The notes beneath the pieces are model-generated. The model saw nothing but the letters and a program-made list of their open reading frames with translations, did no database searches and had not been told where the DNA came from. From Chiua virens (Eukaryota > Basidiomycota > Agaricomycetes > Boletales > Boletaceae), in assembly GCA_019787685.1 (NCBI GenBank), contig JAHNUO010000003.1:2170001-2234000 (forward strand): a stretch of 64,000 bases of DNA, in the 5' to 3' direction. A program made the position numbers and the translations under genes. Below are positions 53,101 to 63,761 of the stretch, piece after piece (the stretch's first letter is position 1; every line of letters begins with the position of its first letter).

Positions 53101-54485
53101 ATCGGGATGGCAAGATTGAACATTACAAAGCTCGGATCATAGTGAGAGGTTTCATGCAAAAGGAAGGGATAGACTACCAGGAGGTGTTCGCTCCGGTAGC
53201 CAATCTTGATTCCATGCGGACCATCATCTCCCTCACCGCCAAACACAACCTGGAGTTAGACCAGATGGATGTCTCCACAGCCTACCTGAATGGAGAGCTG
53301 GAAGAGGAGCTATACCTCCTACCTCTGGACGGAGTTCCGATCCAACCAGGTCACTGCTGGAAGCTCAAATGCTCCCTCTACGGACTCAAGCAAGCAGGTC
53401 GGACTTGGAACAAAACCCTGGACAAGAAACTTGGAGAACTCGGATTTAGTCGACTTGACGCCGAAACGTGCTTATACATTCTCCAAAAATCTGGACAGGT
53501 TTGTTTCCTTGTCGTCTATGTCGATGACCTACTCCTTGCTGCCAGTTCTCAGAGTTACATGAACTCCATCAAAGAGATGCTAGCCTCTGCATTCAAAATG
53601 AAGGACATGGGTGAGGCAAAGTACATTCTCGGAATTGAGATCCGAAGGGATCGACAACTCCGAACCATCTCCCTCTCTCAATCCCAATATGCCCAAACTG
53701 TCCTAGAGTGCACAGGCATGTCCAACTCCACCCCTGTGTGGACTCCAATGGTACACGGCACCACAATCTCCGCGACCGACCCTGAGGACAACACTACTAT
53801 CTCCGAAATCCTAATAAATGGAAAACAAGTATCTTACCTCACGGTCATCGGATCCCTAATGTACCTCATGCTAAGGACACACCCAGACTTAGCATACTCC
53901 GTCGGAACACTAAGTCACTTTAGTGCTGCACCAAAAGCATGCCACTGGGAAGCTGCCAAACGCGCACTCCGATATGTCAAGGCCACTTTGGACATGGAAC
54001 TCCAATATGATGGAAACGACATCTCCATGGATATGGATTTTCAAGGGTACTCAGACGCAGGATGGTCGCAAGACCCTGACAACTCCCGCTCCACCTCTGG
54101 TTTTCTTTTCTTAAGCAACCACAGAGCAATTTCCTGGTCCAGCAAACAGCAAAGCATGGTTGCCCTATCCACTACTGAGTTGCAGTACATCAGACTTAGT
54201 GTCGCTGGCCAGTACCTCACCTGGCTCCAGACTTTCTTTCAGGAGATAGGGCACTCCCAAAAGGGACCGACAACTCTCCACTGTGACAACCAAGCCGTGA
54301 TCATCCTATCGCATGACCCGCAATTCCAAGCTCAGACCAAACACATCCAGCGAAAGTACCACTTCATCAGGGACAACCTAGTCGGAAAAGGAGAAGCCGT
54401 CATCCAGTACGTTCCAACCTCGGACATGACTGCCGACATCCTCACAAAGGCACTCATTCGGGAACAACACTGGAAGTTCATCTGA
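50112..54485 (+). pseudogene. Gag-pol polyprotein of element K (copia), eight TGA codons
   Basis: It is one continuous frame of 1458 codons. Gag (50112-~51000) has SDFQIWKLRITAKL, a late LNSLPKSPEWNAF and a degenerate C/H zinc region (WCKHHQYSRHTTDQC). A protease-like SSTTSHM block is at ~51090. Integrase: H..H..C..C (LLHRHMGHIS..CEPCTLGK), HSDIGGP, TNGGGEY and EQNGLAER. Reverse transcriptase: KARIIVRGFMQKEGIDYQEVFAPV, VYVDDLLL, GLKQAG. RNase H: YSDAGWSQD, STTELQYI, KHIQRKYHFIRD, ILTKAL. The in-frame stops are TGA at 51150, 51312, 51648, 51756, 51933, 52173, 52677 and 52740; none is TAA or TAG and there is no frameshift. Several replace Arg that is conserved in relatives. Otherwise very well preserved. 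Confidence 0.9.
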
Positions 54486-54508
54486 GCAATGGGATTATGC
54501 CTATGCTC

Positions 54509-54517
54509 AAGTGGGAG
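54509..54517 (+). other. Polypurine tract of element K
   Basis: The purine-rich AAGTGGGAG directly precedes the 3' LTR start TGTCAAAACC. Confidence 0.6.
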
Positions 54518-54827
54518 TGTCAAAACCGAGAACTCCAGTTTACTCCAGTCGCTCCTAGGCAACTCTGAGGAGTAAGTGTCCTCACTCACACAAGTCCATC
54601 TCCGGAATACTCTAGAGATACTCGGAGTTGACGCACGCACCCGGACTTTCTATTCCTTTAGTTCTTCTCCTTTCGGACTCGCTTATTTTGGGTTTAGAGT
54701 TCTCTATCTTATTTGAGCATAGCTCCACCCATAGGTATTGATTCAAACCTTCATCTTTTTCACTCCTCAGTCATTTGCTACCACCTTGGGCAGTGGCTGA
54801 GGTGAGTCCCTAATCATTGCATTGTTA

Positions 54828-56245
54828 CAGTGACTCCAAAAACCATTCCAATAACTAACCCCAAACCGGGGTGCGAAGCACCCCGCAATCACCCGTGGGA
54901 ATCATACCTCACTTTGGTGAGACCAAACAAAGTACAAATGCTTGGCTACAAATCGGTCCCTTGGTCATGTGATTTGACTCATGGGCTGTGGAGATATGCC
55001 TATTTTAAATCAGGATTACCATTGGAACAGTTTTTGGACTTTTGATACTGAGAGGGTATTTGGTATATATCAGTACTTGGTGTATCCTCCTTTGGCCTTA
55101 ACCACAGCCTGTACCCTCCTTGGCATGCTTTCAATCAACTTCTGACACTCCTCAACTGGTATTCCCTCCCATACCTCCTGAATCCTCTCCCATAACTCCA
55201 AAATTCCATTAGGGGGGTGTTCATACTCTGCCAGCCTTCTCTTGAGGTAACTCCAGAGATGTTCAATGGGATTGAGGTCAGGGGACTGTGCAGGCCACAC
55301 CATGGTCTCAAAATCCTGCTCTTCCAACCACTCCTTTACCTTTCTACAGGTGTGCTTGGGGTCATTGTCTTGCTGAAAGATGATGTCAGGTGGATCAAGA
55401 CCATAATACTGCAGAGTATTCAGCAGATCATCCTTCAAAATCTGAAGGTAAAGGTCCCCATCCATCCTACCATCAATCTTAGCAGCATAGCCAACTCCTT
55501 GCCAAGTCATACACCCCCATACCATCACAGATCCTCCTCCAAATTTCACAGTTCCTTGTACTAGCCTGTCACTGAGGCCCTCACCTGGCTTTTTCCATAC
55601 CCACTTGCGCCCATCTGACCCTAGGTGATTGATTTTGGTCTCATCAGACCATATGACCCTCTTCCAGTCCTCTATAGTCCAATCCTTGTGAGCAATAGCA
55701 AAGTCCAAGCAAGCCTTGCGATGTTTAGCAGAAAGTAAAGGACGTTTGGACTTGACTACAGCCTTCAACCCAGATTTTTTCAGGTGGTGACGAATGGTGT
55801 TAGGGTGGAGAGGCTGGTTAATGACATTGGAGAGTGCTTTGGTCACCTGGACAGCATTCTCTGCCTTGTGAGAAGAGAAGAGATGGATAGCATGGCGAAT
55901 ATTGGTAGGGGAAAGCTTGGGTGGATGACCCCCAACAGACTTTTGGAGGTCAGAATGCTCCTTGGAACGAAGTCTGGAGATGGTAGCAAGGCCCACACCA
56001 GTGCTAGATGCAATGGAGCAAATAGAATGACCAGAATCAAGCTGAGTGAGAATGGTATTCTTTTGAGTAGTAGAGAGAGATCGCATGATGATAGTGGTAA
56101 AGAGTAAAGAGGCGTGTGAATGTTTTAAAACTCAGATGACATGGTTACATGTATATCTTTGTTTGTAGCACCAAACAACAGCAAATAACCTCTTACAATA
56201 TTGAGATCCTATATCTCATATTAAAAGTCCAAAAACTGTTCCAAT
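54828..56245 (-). mobile_element. Tc1/mariner transposon (right end deleted)
   Basis: The left end CAGTGACTCCAAAAACC follows a TA (54826-54827). An inner inverted repeat (TTGGAACAGTTTTTGGACTT at 55022-55041 against AAGTCCAAAAACTGTTCCAA at 56225-56244) is present on both sides. The outer ~200 bp of the right terminal repeat is missing, together with some LTR bases. It encodes one open transposase on the minus strand. It is probably immobile as it stands, but still able to make protein. Confidence 0.88.
55070..56086 (-). CDS. Tc1-family DD34E transposase
   Basis: This uninterrupted ORF is 338 residues, the normal size for the family. The N-terminal helix-turn-helix region (ILTQLDSGHSICSIASSTGVG..TISRLRSK) is followed by a second DNA-binding half, then the catalytic residues Asp148 (WSDET), Asp240 (QQDNDPKH) and Glu275 (NPIEHLW). 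There are 34 residues between the last two, hence DD34E. GGGSVMVWGC and the WPAQSPDLNPIEHLW block are hallmark motifs. It catalyses cut-and-paste transposition into TA. No disabling change is seen. It could act in trans on related ends such as those at 17799-19332. Confidence 0.93.
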   Translation of the reverse strand: MRSLSTTQKNTILTQLDSGHSICSIASSTGVGLATISRLRSKEHSDLQKSVGGHPPKLSPTNIRHAIHLFSSHKAENAVQVTKALSNVINQPLHPNTIRHHLKKSGLKAVVKSKRPLLSAKHRKACLDFAIAHKDWTIEDWKRVIWSDETKINHLGSDGRKWVWKKPGEGLSDRLVQGTVKFGGGSVMVWGCMTWQGVGYAAKIDGRMDGDLYLQILKDDLLNTLQYYGLDPPDIIFQQDNDPKHTCRKVKEWLEEQDFETMVWPAQSPDLNPIEHLWSYLKRRLAEYEHPPNGILELWERIQEVWEGIPVEECQKLIESMPRRVQAVVKAKGGYTKY

Positions 56246-56376
56246 GCATATCCTGCCCTTTCTTAGATATTGACACAGGTGTGTACACTATTTTTTTTCC
56301 CCTGCTGCCATGCTTGTGCTAATCCTACCCCTCCTTCCCCAATATCAGTTCATACTTACCACCCCTCACATTGGTC

Positions 56377-56760
56377 GATTTGCCACTTCACAGGCATCGA
56401 ACCTCATCATATCCAATGAGGTTTGCATACCTCTGAAGCAGCGATTTGCTCTCTATGACTTCCAACATTGCCTCCTCCTCCTCCTACCCCCCTGGGCAAC
56501 ATTCACCTCGTATCTCACCACCACCTGTGTTGCTTGATTTGCCACTTCACAGGCATCAAACCTCATCATATCCGATGAGGTTCGCATGCCCTTGAAGCAG
56601 CGATTCGCTCTCAACGACTTCCAACATTGCCTTCTCCTCCTTCTACCCCCCTGGGCAACATTTACCTTGTATCTCACCACCACCCACGTCGCTTGATTTG
56701 CCACTTCACAGGCATCAAACCTCATCATATCCGATGAGGTTTGCATGCCTTTGAAGTTGT
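56377..56760. repeat. 159-bp tandem repeat in the hAT-like element
   Basis: Units begin with GATTTGCCACTTCACAGGCATC at 56377, 56536 and 56695; the third is partial. Each contains AACCTCATCATATCC(A/G)ATGAGG, which is itself an inverted repeat (CCTCAT..ATGAGG). On the minus strand the units form an open frame that repeats a ~53-residue Arg-rich segment, but no known domain is recognised. Confidence 0.85.
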
Positions 56761-58095
56761 AATTCATGGGTATACTCAACCAGGGTATACCTGCAGGTGC
56801 TTTTCTACATACCCTTGCACAGGTATGATACCTGAGATGGGGGTATGGGTATTCACTGGGTGCAGGTGCAGGTAAGGGCCCAGATACCCGAGGGTTTACC
56901 CAGGCCAGTCCCTAGTACAGCCTGCCTTCATGCAGTTAGCTGCCCACCATTGCCAGATGACCTCCCACCTATTCATTCTTGAACCCTAGTTGAAGTCTTT
57001 GGACATCTAACACCCCATCGTCCGATTTATCCAATGATAACCCTGAACCATGAACCCCCTCTTCTGAACCCCAGGAGAACAACCTCGACATCAACATTGA
57101 CCACTCTGACCCTGAAGACGAAACCCAGCAACTAGCTGAATGTCTTACCACCTTACTCAACATACCGAGTCTTGCCTCGATTGGGTCACCCATAACCCCA
57201 AGGAACCCTACTCCTGGACCAGCATCAATCCGGCACCCAGTCATCGTCTACACCCCAGCACCTTTGCCAACCACCCCTACCACCTTGTCTAACAACATGT
57301 CCAGCAAGGCAGTCGAGCTCTGCCTTGGAAAACCCTCCACCTTCAATGGGTCCTATGACCATGCCATATCATGGCTTAATGATGTAACAACATACCTCTT
57401 TGTTGACGACCCCATCTATGACATGGATAACAAGTGGACACTGTCGCCTTTGCCCTTTCGTTTATGATGGGACCATCTGCTAAGACTTGGGCCAATACAT
57501 TCTGTGCCAAGGCTATCCCCCTCTGCTCCTTCGGGAGTTGGACCGACTGGCAGATGGAGTTCTGAAAGGACTTCAAACACCATGACACCAAGGGGGATGC
57601 CATCACCTGGCTCTCCATCACCCAGGTATCCTGCAATGAGGATGTCCCCACTTATATCTCCTCATTCTGCAACAAGGTTGCCACCACCACCCTCACCAGA
57701 TCAGATTCAGTTCTGATCAACTTCTTTGCTGCCGGCCTTTCCCCTTTGCTCATGGGCAGGATCCAGGGAGTGGACACTGTACCCACGACCATTGACAAGT
57801 GGTACACCCAGGCCATCCATTTCAAGACACAGTGGGAGTGTGCTGATGAGATTGCTTGTTGCAACAAGAACCCCACCACTGCTGTCGTCTTTCACAACTC
57901 CCCCTCTCCTTCCCATAAAAAGGAATGAGACCCTGACGCCATGGACATGGACTCAATCCATGTCAACAAGATGACCAATGCAGAGCGAAAGTGATGCATC
58001 AACAAGAACCTCTGCTTCCAGTGCCACCAACCTGGCCATCACACCTCTTCCTGCCTGGTCTTCACAACTGACTCCACTCATTCTGCCCCCACACC

Positions 58096-58664
58096 TGTCA
58101 TATCCTGTATATCTCATCGATCCAACTCCGAGATCTCCGGGTTTACTCCTTCATAACTCCGGTACGATCTCTCTCCGGACACAACTCCTGATCTCCGGAC
58201 TTCACTTAGAACCTTCTCGATTTCCTCTTGTCTCTTTTCGTACTAGTGTTACATTAGTAATAACCTGTGTCTCGCTTAACAGCACAGCTCCGGCCTCTGT
58301 ACATACCCGGCTCCACTCCGGTTACATACTTTCCTGATTTCCGTCTTACTCAGTTTCTTACCAACCCCGTTACTAATCTCCATTCTACTCCGAGTATATA
58401 AACTGTAGTACTCCGACTTTGTACCCTCAGTCTGAATATTAGTTTTACCTTCTATTCCCTCCGAACTCCATAAGACCTCGACGGTCTTAACTCTGCTTGA
58501 CTTCACTTCGGTGTTAAGTCTCACCTCCGACCTCCGTTCTCCGTTCCCCGAAATAAAGGACAGACTCGTGACAAGGGCGCACCACACACGGTGAAGCCAA
58601 GTCCCTCCGCAAGAATAACTCCGGAGTTCCAGAGTTAATACCCCGAGTAGACCCGGTCTTAACA
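58096..58664 (+). repeat. Solo LTR, family L, in F gag
   Basis: It is 569 bp, TGTCATATCCTG..GGTCTTAACA, with a perfect 5-bp target duplication acacc (58091-58095 and 58665-58669). It is rich in TCCGA/CTCCGG words and keeps its CpG, unlike the host element, so it arrived after F decayed. A TATATAAAC box lies at about 58394. No internal region remains. Confidence 0.88.
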
Positions 58665-58795
58665 ACACCTAACAAAAAGGTCTCGAAAGCTGAACCCAAA
58701 GCTGAACCTATCCTTGCTTTGCAGGAGGTAGAAGATGACAATGATGACTCTATGAGTGTCAACAAAGTCAACTCGAACCCCCCTGAACCCATCAT

Positions 58796-58805
58796 GGGTT
58801 TTTAA
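58796..58805 (+). promoter_or_regulatory. -1 frameshift site of element F
   Basis: GGGTTTT then TAA, as in element C. It is retained although the surrounding gene has decayed, although it contains no CpG to lose. Confidence 0.65.
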
Positions 58806-61800
58806 GGAGGAAGACCAATTTGACACCGGTATCTTCCCATTCTTGTACCCATGTACTAGTAGCTAAGTTAGCATGTCAATCAATGCAGATTCCAATAAGA
58901 TTGAATGCTACTGCTACCTCTAAAGACATTGACACCCGTGCCCTCATTGACTCTGGGGCAGGGATAAACTGTATCGACTGGCACTTCATCCAGAAGAACA
59001 AGTTTCCTAAGGAGTGTCTTCTGAAACCCATCCCAGTTCAGAACATAGATGCTACTGCAAACAAGAATGGTGACATCAAGTTCACCACTACCCTCTGGAT
59101 TGCTCTTGGTGGAGTACTCCAACAAGTGAAGTTCCACATCATCCACTGTGGTTCTGAAAACGTTATCCTAGGCCTACCCTGGCTCAAGGTGACCAACCCT
59201 ACTATCAATTGGGTCACCAAAACCATCACTATCACCGCTCCCGAACCCGACTTCCCTCCTATCACCCATGATGAACCCCACCACTCCACCAAGCTTGCTC
59301 ACCCACCACTGGTCATCCTGATCTGCCACATTGATGTCAATCCCATCTGGGATGGCAAAATCTATGACTACCTCGGTACTGAAACTGGGCACCGTTTTAC
59401 GACCCAGTCCATACAACACTCCATGAACTGCATCATGCGTGCAGGTCAACACTTCGTCTGGACCACTCTACTGGAGAAGCTCACCAATGCTACTGCCCTT
59501 GTGGCCATGGCTACAAAAGCCAAGGTCACCCTCCCTCCAGAATACTCAGAATTTGAATCTGTATTTGCAAAGGAACCCTCCAACCAGATGCCCCCCTCTA
59601 GGTCCTGTGATCATGAGATCTACCTAAAGGACACCTTCCAACCCAAGGTCGGAAAGGTCTATCCCTTGTCACCTGACAAGCACAAGGCCACTGACAACTT
59701 CATCGACGAACACCTCACCAATGGCAAAATCTGCCCTTCTAACTCACCACAAGCCTCTCTCTTCTTCTTTGTCAAGAAAAAGGACAGCAAACTCTACCCC
59801 TGCCAGGACTACCGCTACATCAACAAACACACCATTCATGACGCATACCCCCTTCCTCTCATCTCTGACCTTGTTGACAAGCTGAAGGATGCCAAGCTTT
59901 TCACAAAGTTTGACATCTGCTGGGGCTACAACAATGTCTGCATCAAAGACAGACATCAATGGAAAGCCACGTTTATCATGCACTACAGTCTCTTTGAACC
60001 TATGGTCATGTTCTTTGGACTGACAAACTCCCCTGCCACATTCCAGCATTTTATGAACGACTCCTTCCATGACATGATCACTGAAGGATGGCTCATCATC
60101 TACATGGATGATGCTATGCACACCGCGCACACCAAACACATCCTTGCTTGCATGAAGGAACTTGACCTTCACCTGAAGCTCGAGAAATGCCACTTCGCCA
60201 CCACAGAAGTGGAGTATCTCAGCATGATTGCTTGCCCCAGAGAACTCACCATGGACCCCATCAAGGTTGCTGGGATTGCCAACTGGCCCACACCCACCAA
60301 GCTCAAGGACATCCAATCATTCATGGGCTTCACCAACTACTACTGCTGGTTTATTCTGGACTACTCCACCATTGCCTGCCCTCTTGTCAATCTTATGAAG
60401 AAAGACACACCTTGGACCTGGGGTTCCCCCCAGATCACCACCTTCAAATGCCTTAAAAGGGCCTTCACCTTTGATCTGGTTCTTCAATTTCCGGATACTT
60501 CTTGACCCTTCACTATTGCCACTGATGCTTCTAAATTTGCATTGGGTGGTGTCCTCCTCCAGACCAATGCAAACAATGACTGGAAACCCTGCTCCTACCT
60601 TTTGCAGTCTTTCAACACTGTGGAAAGGAACTATGATATCTATGACCACAAACTACTCGCTGTCATCTGATTCCTCAAAGCCTGGTGCCACTATCTCCAC
60701 GGTAGCATGACTCCCATGACCATCTTCTTGGATCACAAAAACCTCACCTACTTCTGCCAACCCCAAAACCTCAACCGTCACCAAGCCCGCTGGCTTCTCA
60801 ACCTTGCTGACTTCAACCTCACATTCTCCCACATGCCAGGCAAACTCCTTGATGGTCCAGACATGCTGTCCCACCACCCCAATCATATCACCTCAGACTT
60901 GGACAATGAGGATGTCATGCTCCTTCCGGACAATGTCTTTGTTAACCTCATAACTACAGATCTCCAGGACCTCATCTCCCACTCCTCAGCTGCAGATCCA
61001 CTTGTCCTGGATACCCTCAACACCATGGATAGTGGTCTCCCACCGTCATTCTGCTCCCACCTCTCCAACTGGCACTATGATGCTGGTGTCCTAACCTACC
61101 AGGGTTGCATCTATGTCCTGCCTAACCATGAACTCTGGCAGCAAATTGTTGCCCGCCACCATGACTCCCATACCACTGGCCACCCTGGTTTCCTGAAAAC
61201 TTGCCAGCTGGTCGCCACTGAATTCTGGTGGCCTGGCCTGGCCTCCTTCATCCACTCCTATGCCTCCGGTTGCACCTCATGTCAACAACACAAGGTCAAC
61301 ACCCACCTGACCACATCTCTGCTCTCTCCTATCCCTTCCACATGCACGCGCCCCTTCCAGAACATTTCCGTTGATCTCATCACAGATCTCCCCGTTTCTG
61401 TGGAGGGATACGACTCTCTCATGGTTGTGGTAGACCATGGCCTTACAAGGGGGGTAATTCTTTGCCCTACCATGAAAACCGCCGACTCTGCAGGTATAGC
61501 CTGCCTCTTTTTCACAAAGTCTACATGCAATTTGGCCTCTATGACAAGATCATCTCTGACCATGGTCCACAGTTTGCTTCCACATTTGTGAAAGAGCTCT
61601 CCCAACTCGTTGGATACTGCCTCTCCCTCTCCACCGCCTACCATCCTCAATCCAATGGTGAGACAGAACATGTTAATCAGGAAGTCAAGACATACCTCTG
61701 CATGTATTGCCAAAACAATCCAGAGAAATGGGCTGACTTACTCCCTATGGCTGAATTTGCACATAACCACTGCCCCCACTCTGTCACTGGAAAATTGCTG

Positions 61801-62303
61801 TTCTTCCTCATGATGGGCTATGAACCCCATCCCTTGCCTGCTATCATTGGAGAAACCAAACTCCCTGCCATTGAGGAATACCTCAAAACTCTCTCTGCAG
61901 CCCGCAACGAAGCCCTTGCCACACATGAACTCACCTGCCAAGCCATGAAGGCCCACTCCTTTAGGAAATTCAAACCTTTCTCAAAAGGCGATCAGGTTTG
62001 GCTGGAAGCCTGTAATTTGAAACGGGAACTCATCTCTCTTCACTCGCATTGCACTGCAAAGGACCTTTTATCATCACGGAGGTCCTCTCCCCACTCACCT
62101 ATCACCTCCATCTTCCCAAGACCCGGAAAACCCATCTGGTCTTTCATGCTTCTCTCCTATCCCCATATCAGGAAATGGTGACCTATGGACCCAACTTCCC
62201 AAAACCTCTGCCAGACCTTATTGCTGGCGAAGAGGAATATGAAATTGGGCGGATTCTTTGCCACAACCAGAACCTGCGCAACTGCAAGTTCCTGATCCGC
62301 TAG
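58806..62303 (+). pseudogene. Pol of element F (decayed)
   Basis: It aligns with C pol over its whole length: DSGAGINCID protease, a YMDD reverse transcriptase with a small deletion just after it (DDAMHTAHTKH), RNase H (ATDASKFALGGVLLQ, LDHKNLTYF), integrase HHCC and core (DHGPQFAS, GETEHVN), chromodomain (EYEIGRIL..). Stops include TGA at 60503-60505 and 60668. Single-base shifts lie near 61500 and 62045, and a TAG stands at the WKGY position (62301). Arg is replaced by His, Cys, Gln or Trp at very many sites. Confidence 0.88.
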
Positions 62304-63719
62304 AAGGGCTACTCCGCCTCCAATAACTCTTGGGAGCCCAAGGCCAACCTAGGAAATGCCAAGGAAACTATCGACACTTATAAATGTCTCCACCCCAAGG
62401 ATTTTCCCTCAGTCTCCTGCCTTTCAGCCCTTCCACCACCTCAACCACCACGCTTGCCCCTCCGACCACCACCAGTCTGTGTCAGAACTGTTATGGCCTA
62501 CCACTTGTGCTCCACCCCTGACTTTGAATCCAACACCACTCCAGTCCCTGTCTTCACCCCCACTGTTGACATTTCCCACATCACCCTACTGCTCCCTGTT
62601 CCCCCACCATCTCTCCGCTCAGATGCTCCCTTCCTCTCCTCTGAATTCTCCCTCACAGAGTCCACCTGACCTGTTTCTCCAGCTGATTCTGCAGTCACTT
62701 CCACAGGATGGGAAACAGCAAGTGTATGCACTTACCCTCCTAATCCTGTTCACCGTGTTCGTCCTCCTCTCGTCACGGTAGATTTGCTGTTTCATTCACA
62801 TGCTATCCAGGCCTCTTCACCCACCCCCGACTACTTCGCTTGCATGTGGCGACTCATCCTCAACCCCAGCATGGTGTTTCCCATCGAACACCATCTCAAC
62901 CTCGACTCCCCTCTCCATGCCCTCTATGTGGCATATTTACAGAACAAGCGACTCACCCTTGTCTGGGCAGACCTCTATGGGCCCATGCCCAACACTCTCC
63001 TCCTCTCGGCCCTTACTGGCCAGATCCATGACAAGATCTGTGTGTTCCTCGAACACACCCTACACCAAATGCAAATGGGTGAATTCATTGCTGATCTCCA
63101 CCGCTACCAAGTGGAGCTCTCCCTCCGCCTTGACCAACCACCTGCTTCCAATGCTCCCTCTCCATCTACCCCCCCACCTCCTCTCTTCCCTTCTCCCCTC
63201 AAGAGATCGATGCTTGCAACCAAGCTGAAGCGGAACACATATTCCAAACCAGTCAGGTCAACCTCCCCGAGACTCACCCTCACTACCACAAGGCCTGCTT
63301 TGAGTGCCACAAACTTAGGCACATACATACGCATCAAATGTCAGGACTATCAATGTCCCATCTGTCTTACCTGGTCCCCTGGACACATCCAGTCCCACTG
63401 CCCTGGACGACCTCCTCGCATCCGCGCTAGGGTTTCCCTGGCCAACTGACTTACCCCAGTGGCAGCCAGATCTACCTGGAACCGCTGTTCCCCTTGCCCC
63501 ATCATTCCCTCCAACTCCTCCTCATCCAACACCTCCTCCTCCTCTGCACACCACTGCAACCACTGCCCCATCTACCTGGCACCTCCACACCACTGCCCCT
63601 CTGGATGCTTCTTCACCTTCCCAGACCGCCATTCTGCGTCGCTGTGCAATGACCCAATCGACAACAAGGGTTACACCAACATTACAGGCAGTCCTGTTAG
63701 GGATTCATTCAATTTCTGA
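62304..63719 (+). pseudogene. Pol C-terminal extension of element F
   Basis: It is in the same frame as the chromodomain fragment, with TGA/TAG stops at 62301, 62666 and 63447. Conserved blocks shared with F2 are FPIEHHLNLDSPLHALYVAYLQ, LEHTLHQMQMGEFIADLHRYQ, a zinc-knuckle region (HKACFECHKL in a shifted frame, then RIKCQDYQCPICLTWSPGHIQSHC) and the C-terminus NITGSPVRDSFNF before the polypurine tract tcagggggtaa. Two independent copies with the same end support a real coding module. Function unknown; nucleic-acid binding is likely from the Cys/His clusters. Confidence 0.7.
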
Positions 63720-63761
63720 AGATGATCTTCACATGGTGCTTTGATCTTAGTCAGGGGGTAA

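Larger units (their letters stand above)
49509..56275 (+). mobile_element. Element K: Ty1/copia retrotransposon
   Basis: The LTRs TGTCAAAACC..ATATTGACA and a perfect 5-bp target duplication caggt (49504-49508, 56276-56280) place it inside the hAT-like element. The primer site GGTTATGAGCCCCGG follows the 5' LTR. One gag-pol frame runs from 50112 to 54485, broken only by eight TGA codons. The 3' LTR is interrupted by a Tc1 transposon. Confidence 0.92.
54518..56275 (+). repeat. 3' LTR of element K, split by a Tc1 element
   Basis: The fragments are 54518-54827 and 56246-56275. The first matches the 5' LTR up to ATTGTTA, and the second is GCATATCCTGCCC..GACA. The LTR bases between (TACCTTACTCATTCATGTAGTGG in two pieces) were lost with the Tc1 right end. 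It is therefore unknown whether this LTR also had the spliced duplication. Confidence 0.88.
49272..56914. mobile_element. hAT-like non-autonomous DNA element (contains K)
   Basis: A perfect 8-bp target duplication gtacagcc (49264-49271 and 56915-56922) flanks terminal inverted repeats TAGGGAGTGGCATGGGT / TAGGGACTGGCCTGGGT (15 of 17 match). The 8-bp duplication and TAGGG ends are typical of hAT elements. Both subterminal regions are dense in GGGTA/TACCC and CAGGT words. Without element K it is about 870 bp and has no transposase. It lies in the leader of element F. Confidence 0.8.
57297..58805 (+). pseudogene. Gag of element F (decayed, split by an LTR)
   Basis: It is collinear with C gag: MSSKAVELCLGKPSTFNGSYD, WTDWQMEF, SPLLMGRIQGVDTVPTTIDKWYTQAIHFKTQWE, a knuckle-like CFQCHQPGHHTSSC, and a tail ..DDSMSVNKV ending at MGF stop. 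There are several stops and shifts, and Arg is replaced by Cys/His. The LTR at 58096-58664 interrupts the tail. Confidence 0.82.

Noticed and set aside
50112..54485. TGA read as an amino acid (alternative code or selenocysteine) in element K
   Set aside because: TGA terminates normally in the open genes of the window (for example 29305-29307 of the cargo gene). Decay at CpG explains why only TGA appears.
56453..56779. A repeated-domain protein on the minus strand
   Set aside because: The open frame follows the 159-bp tandem repeat, whose length is a multiple of three. There is no recognisable domain and no clear start, so it is left as a repeat.
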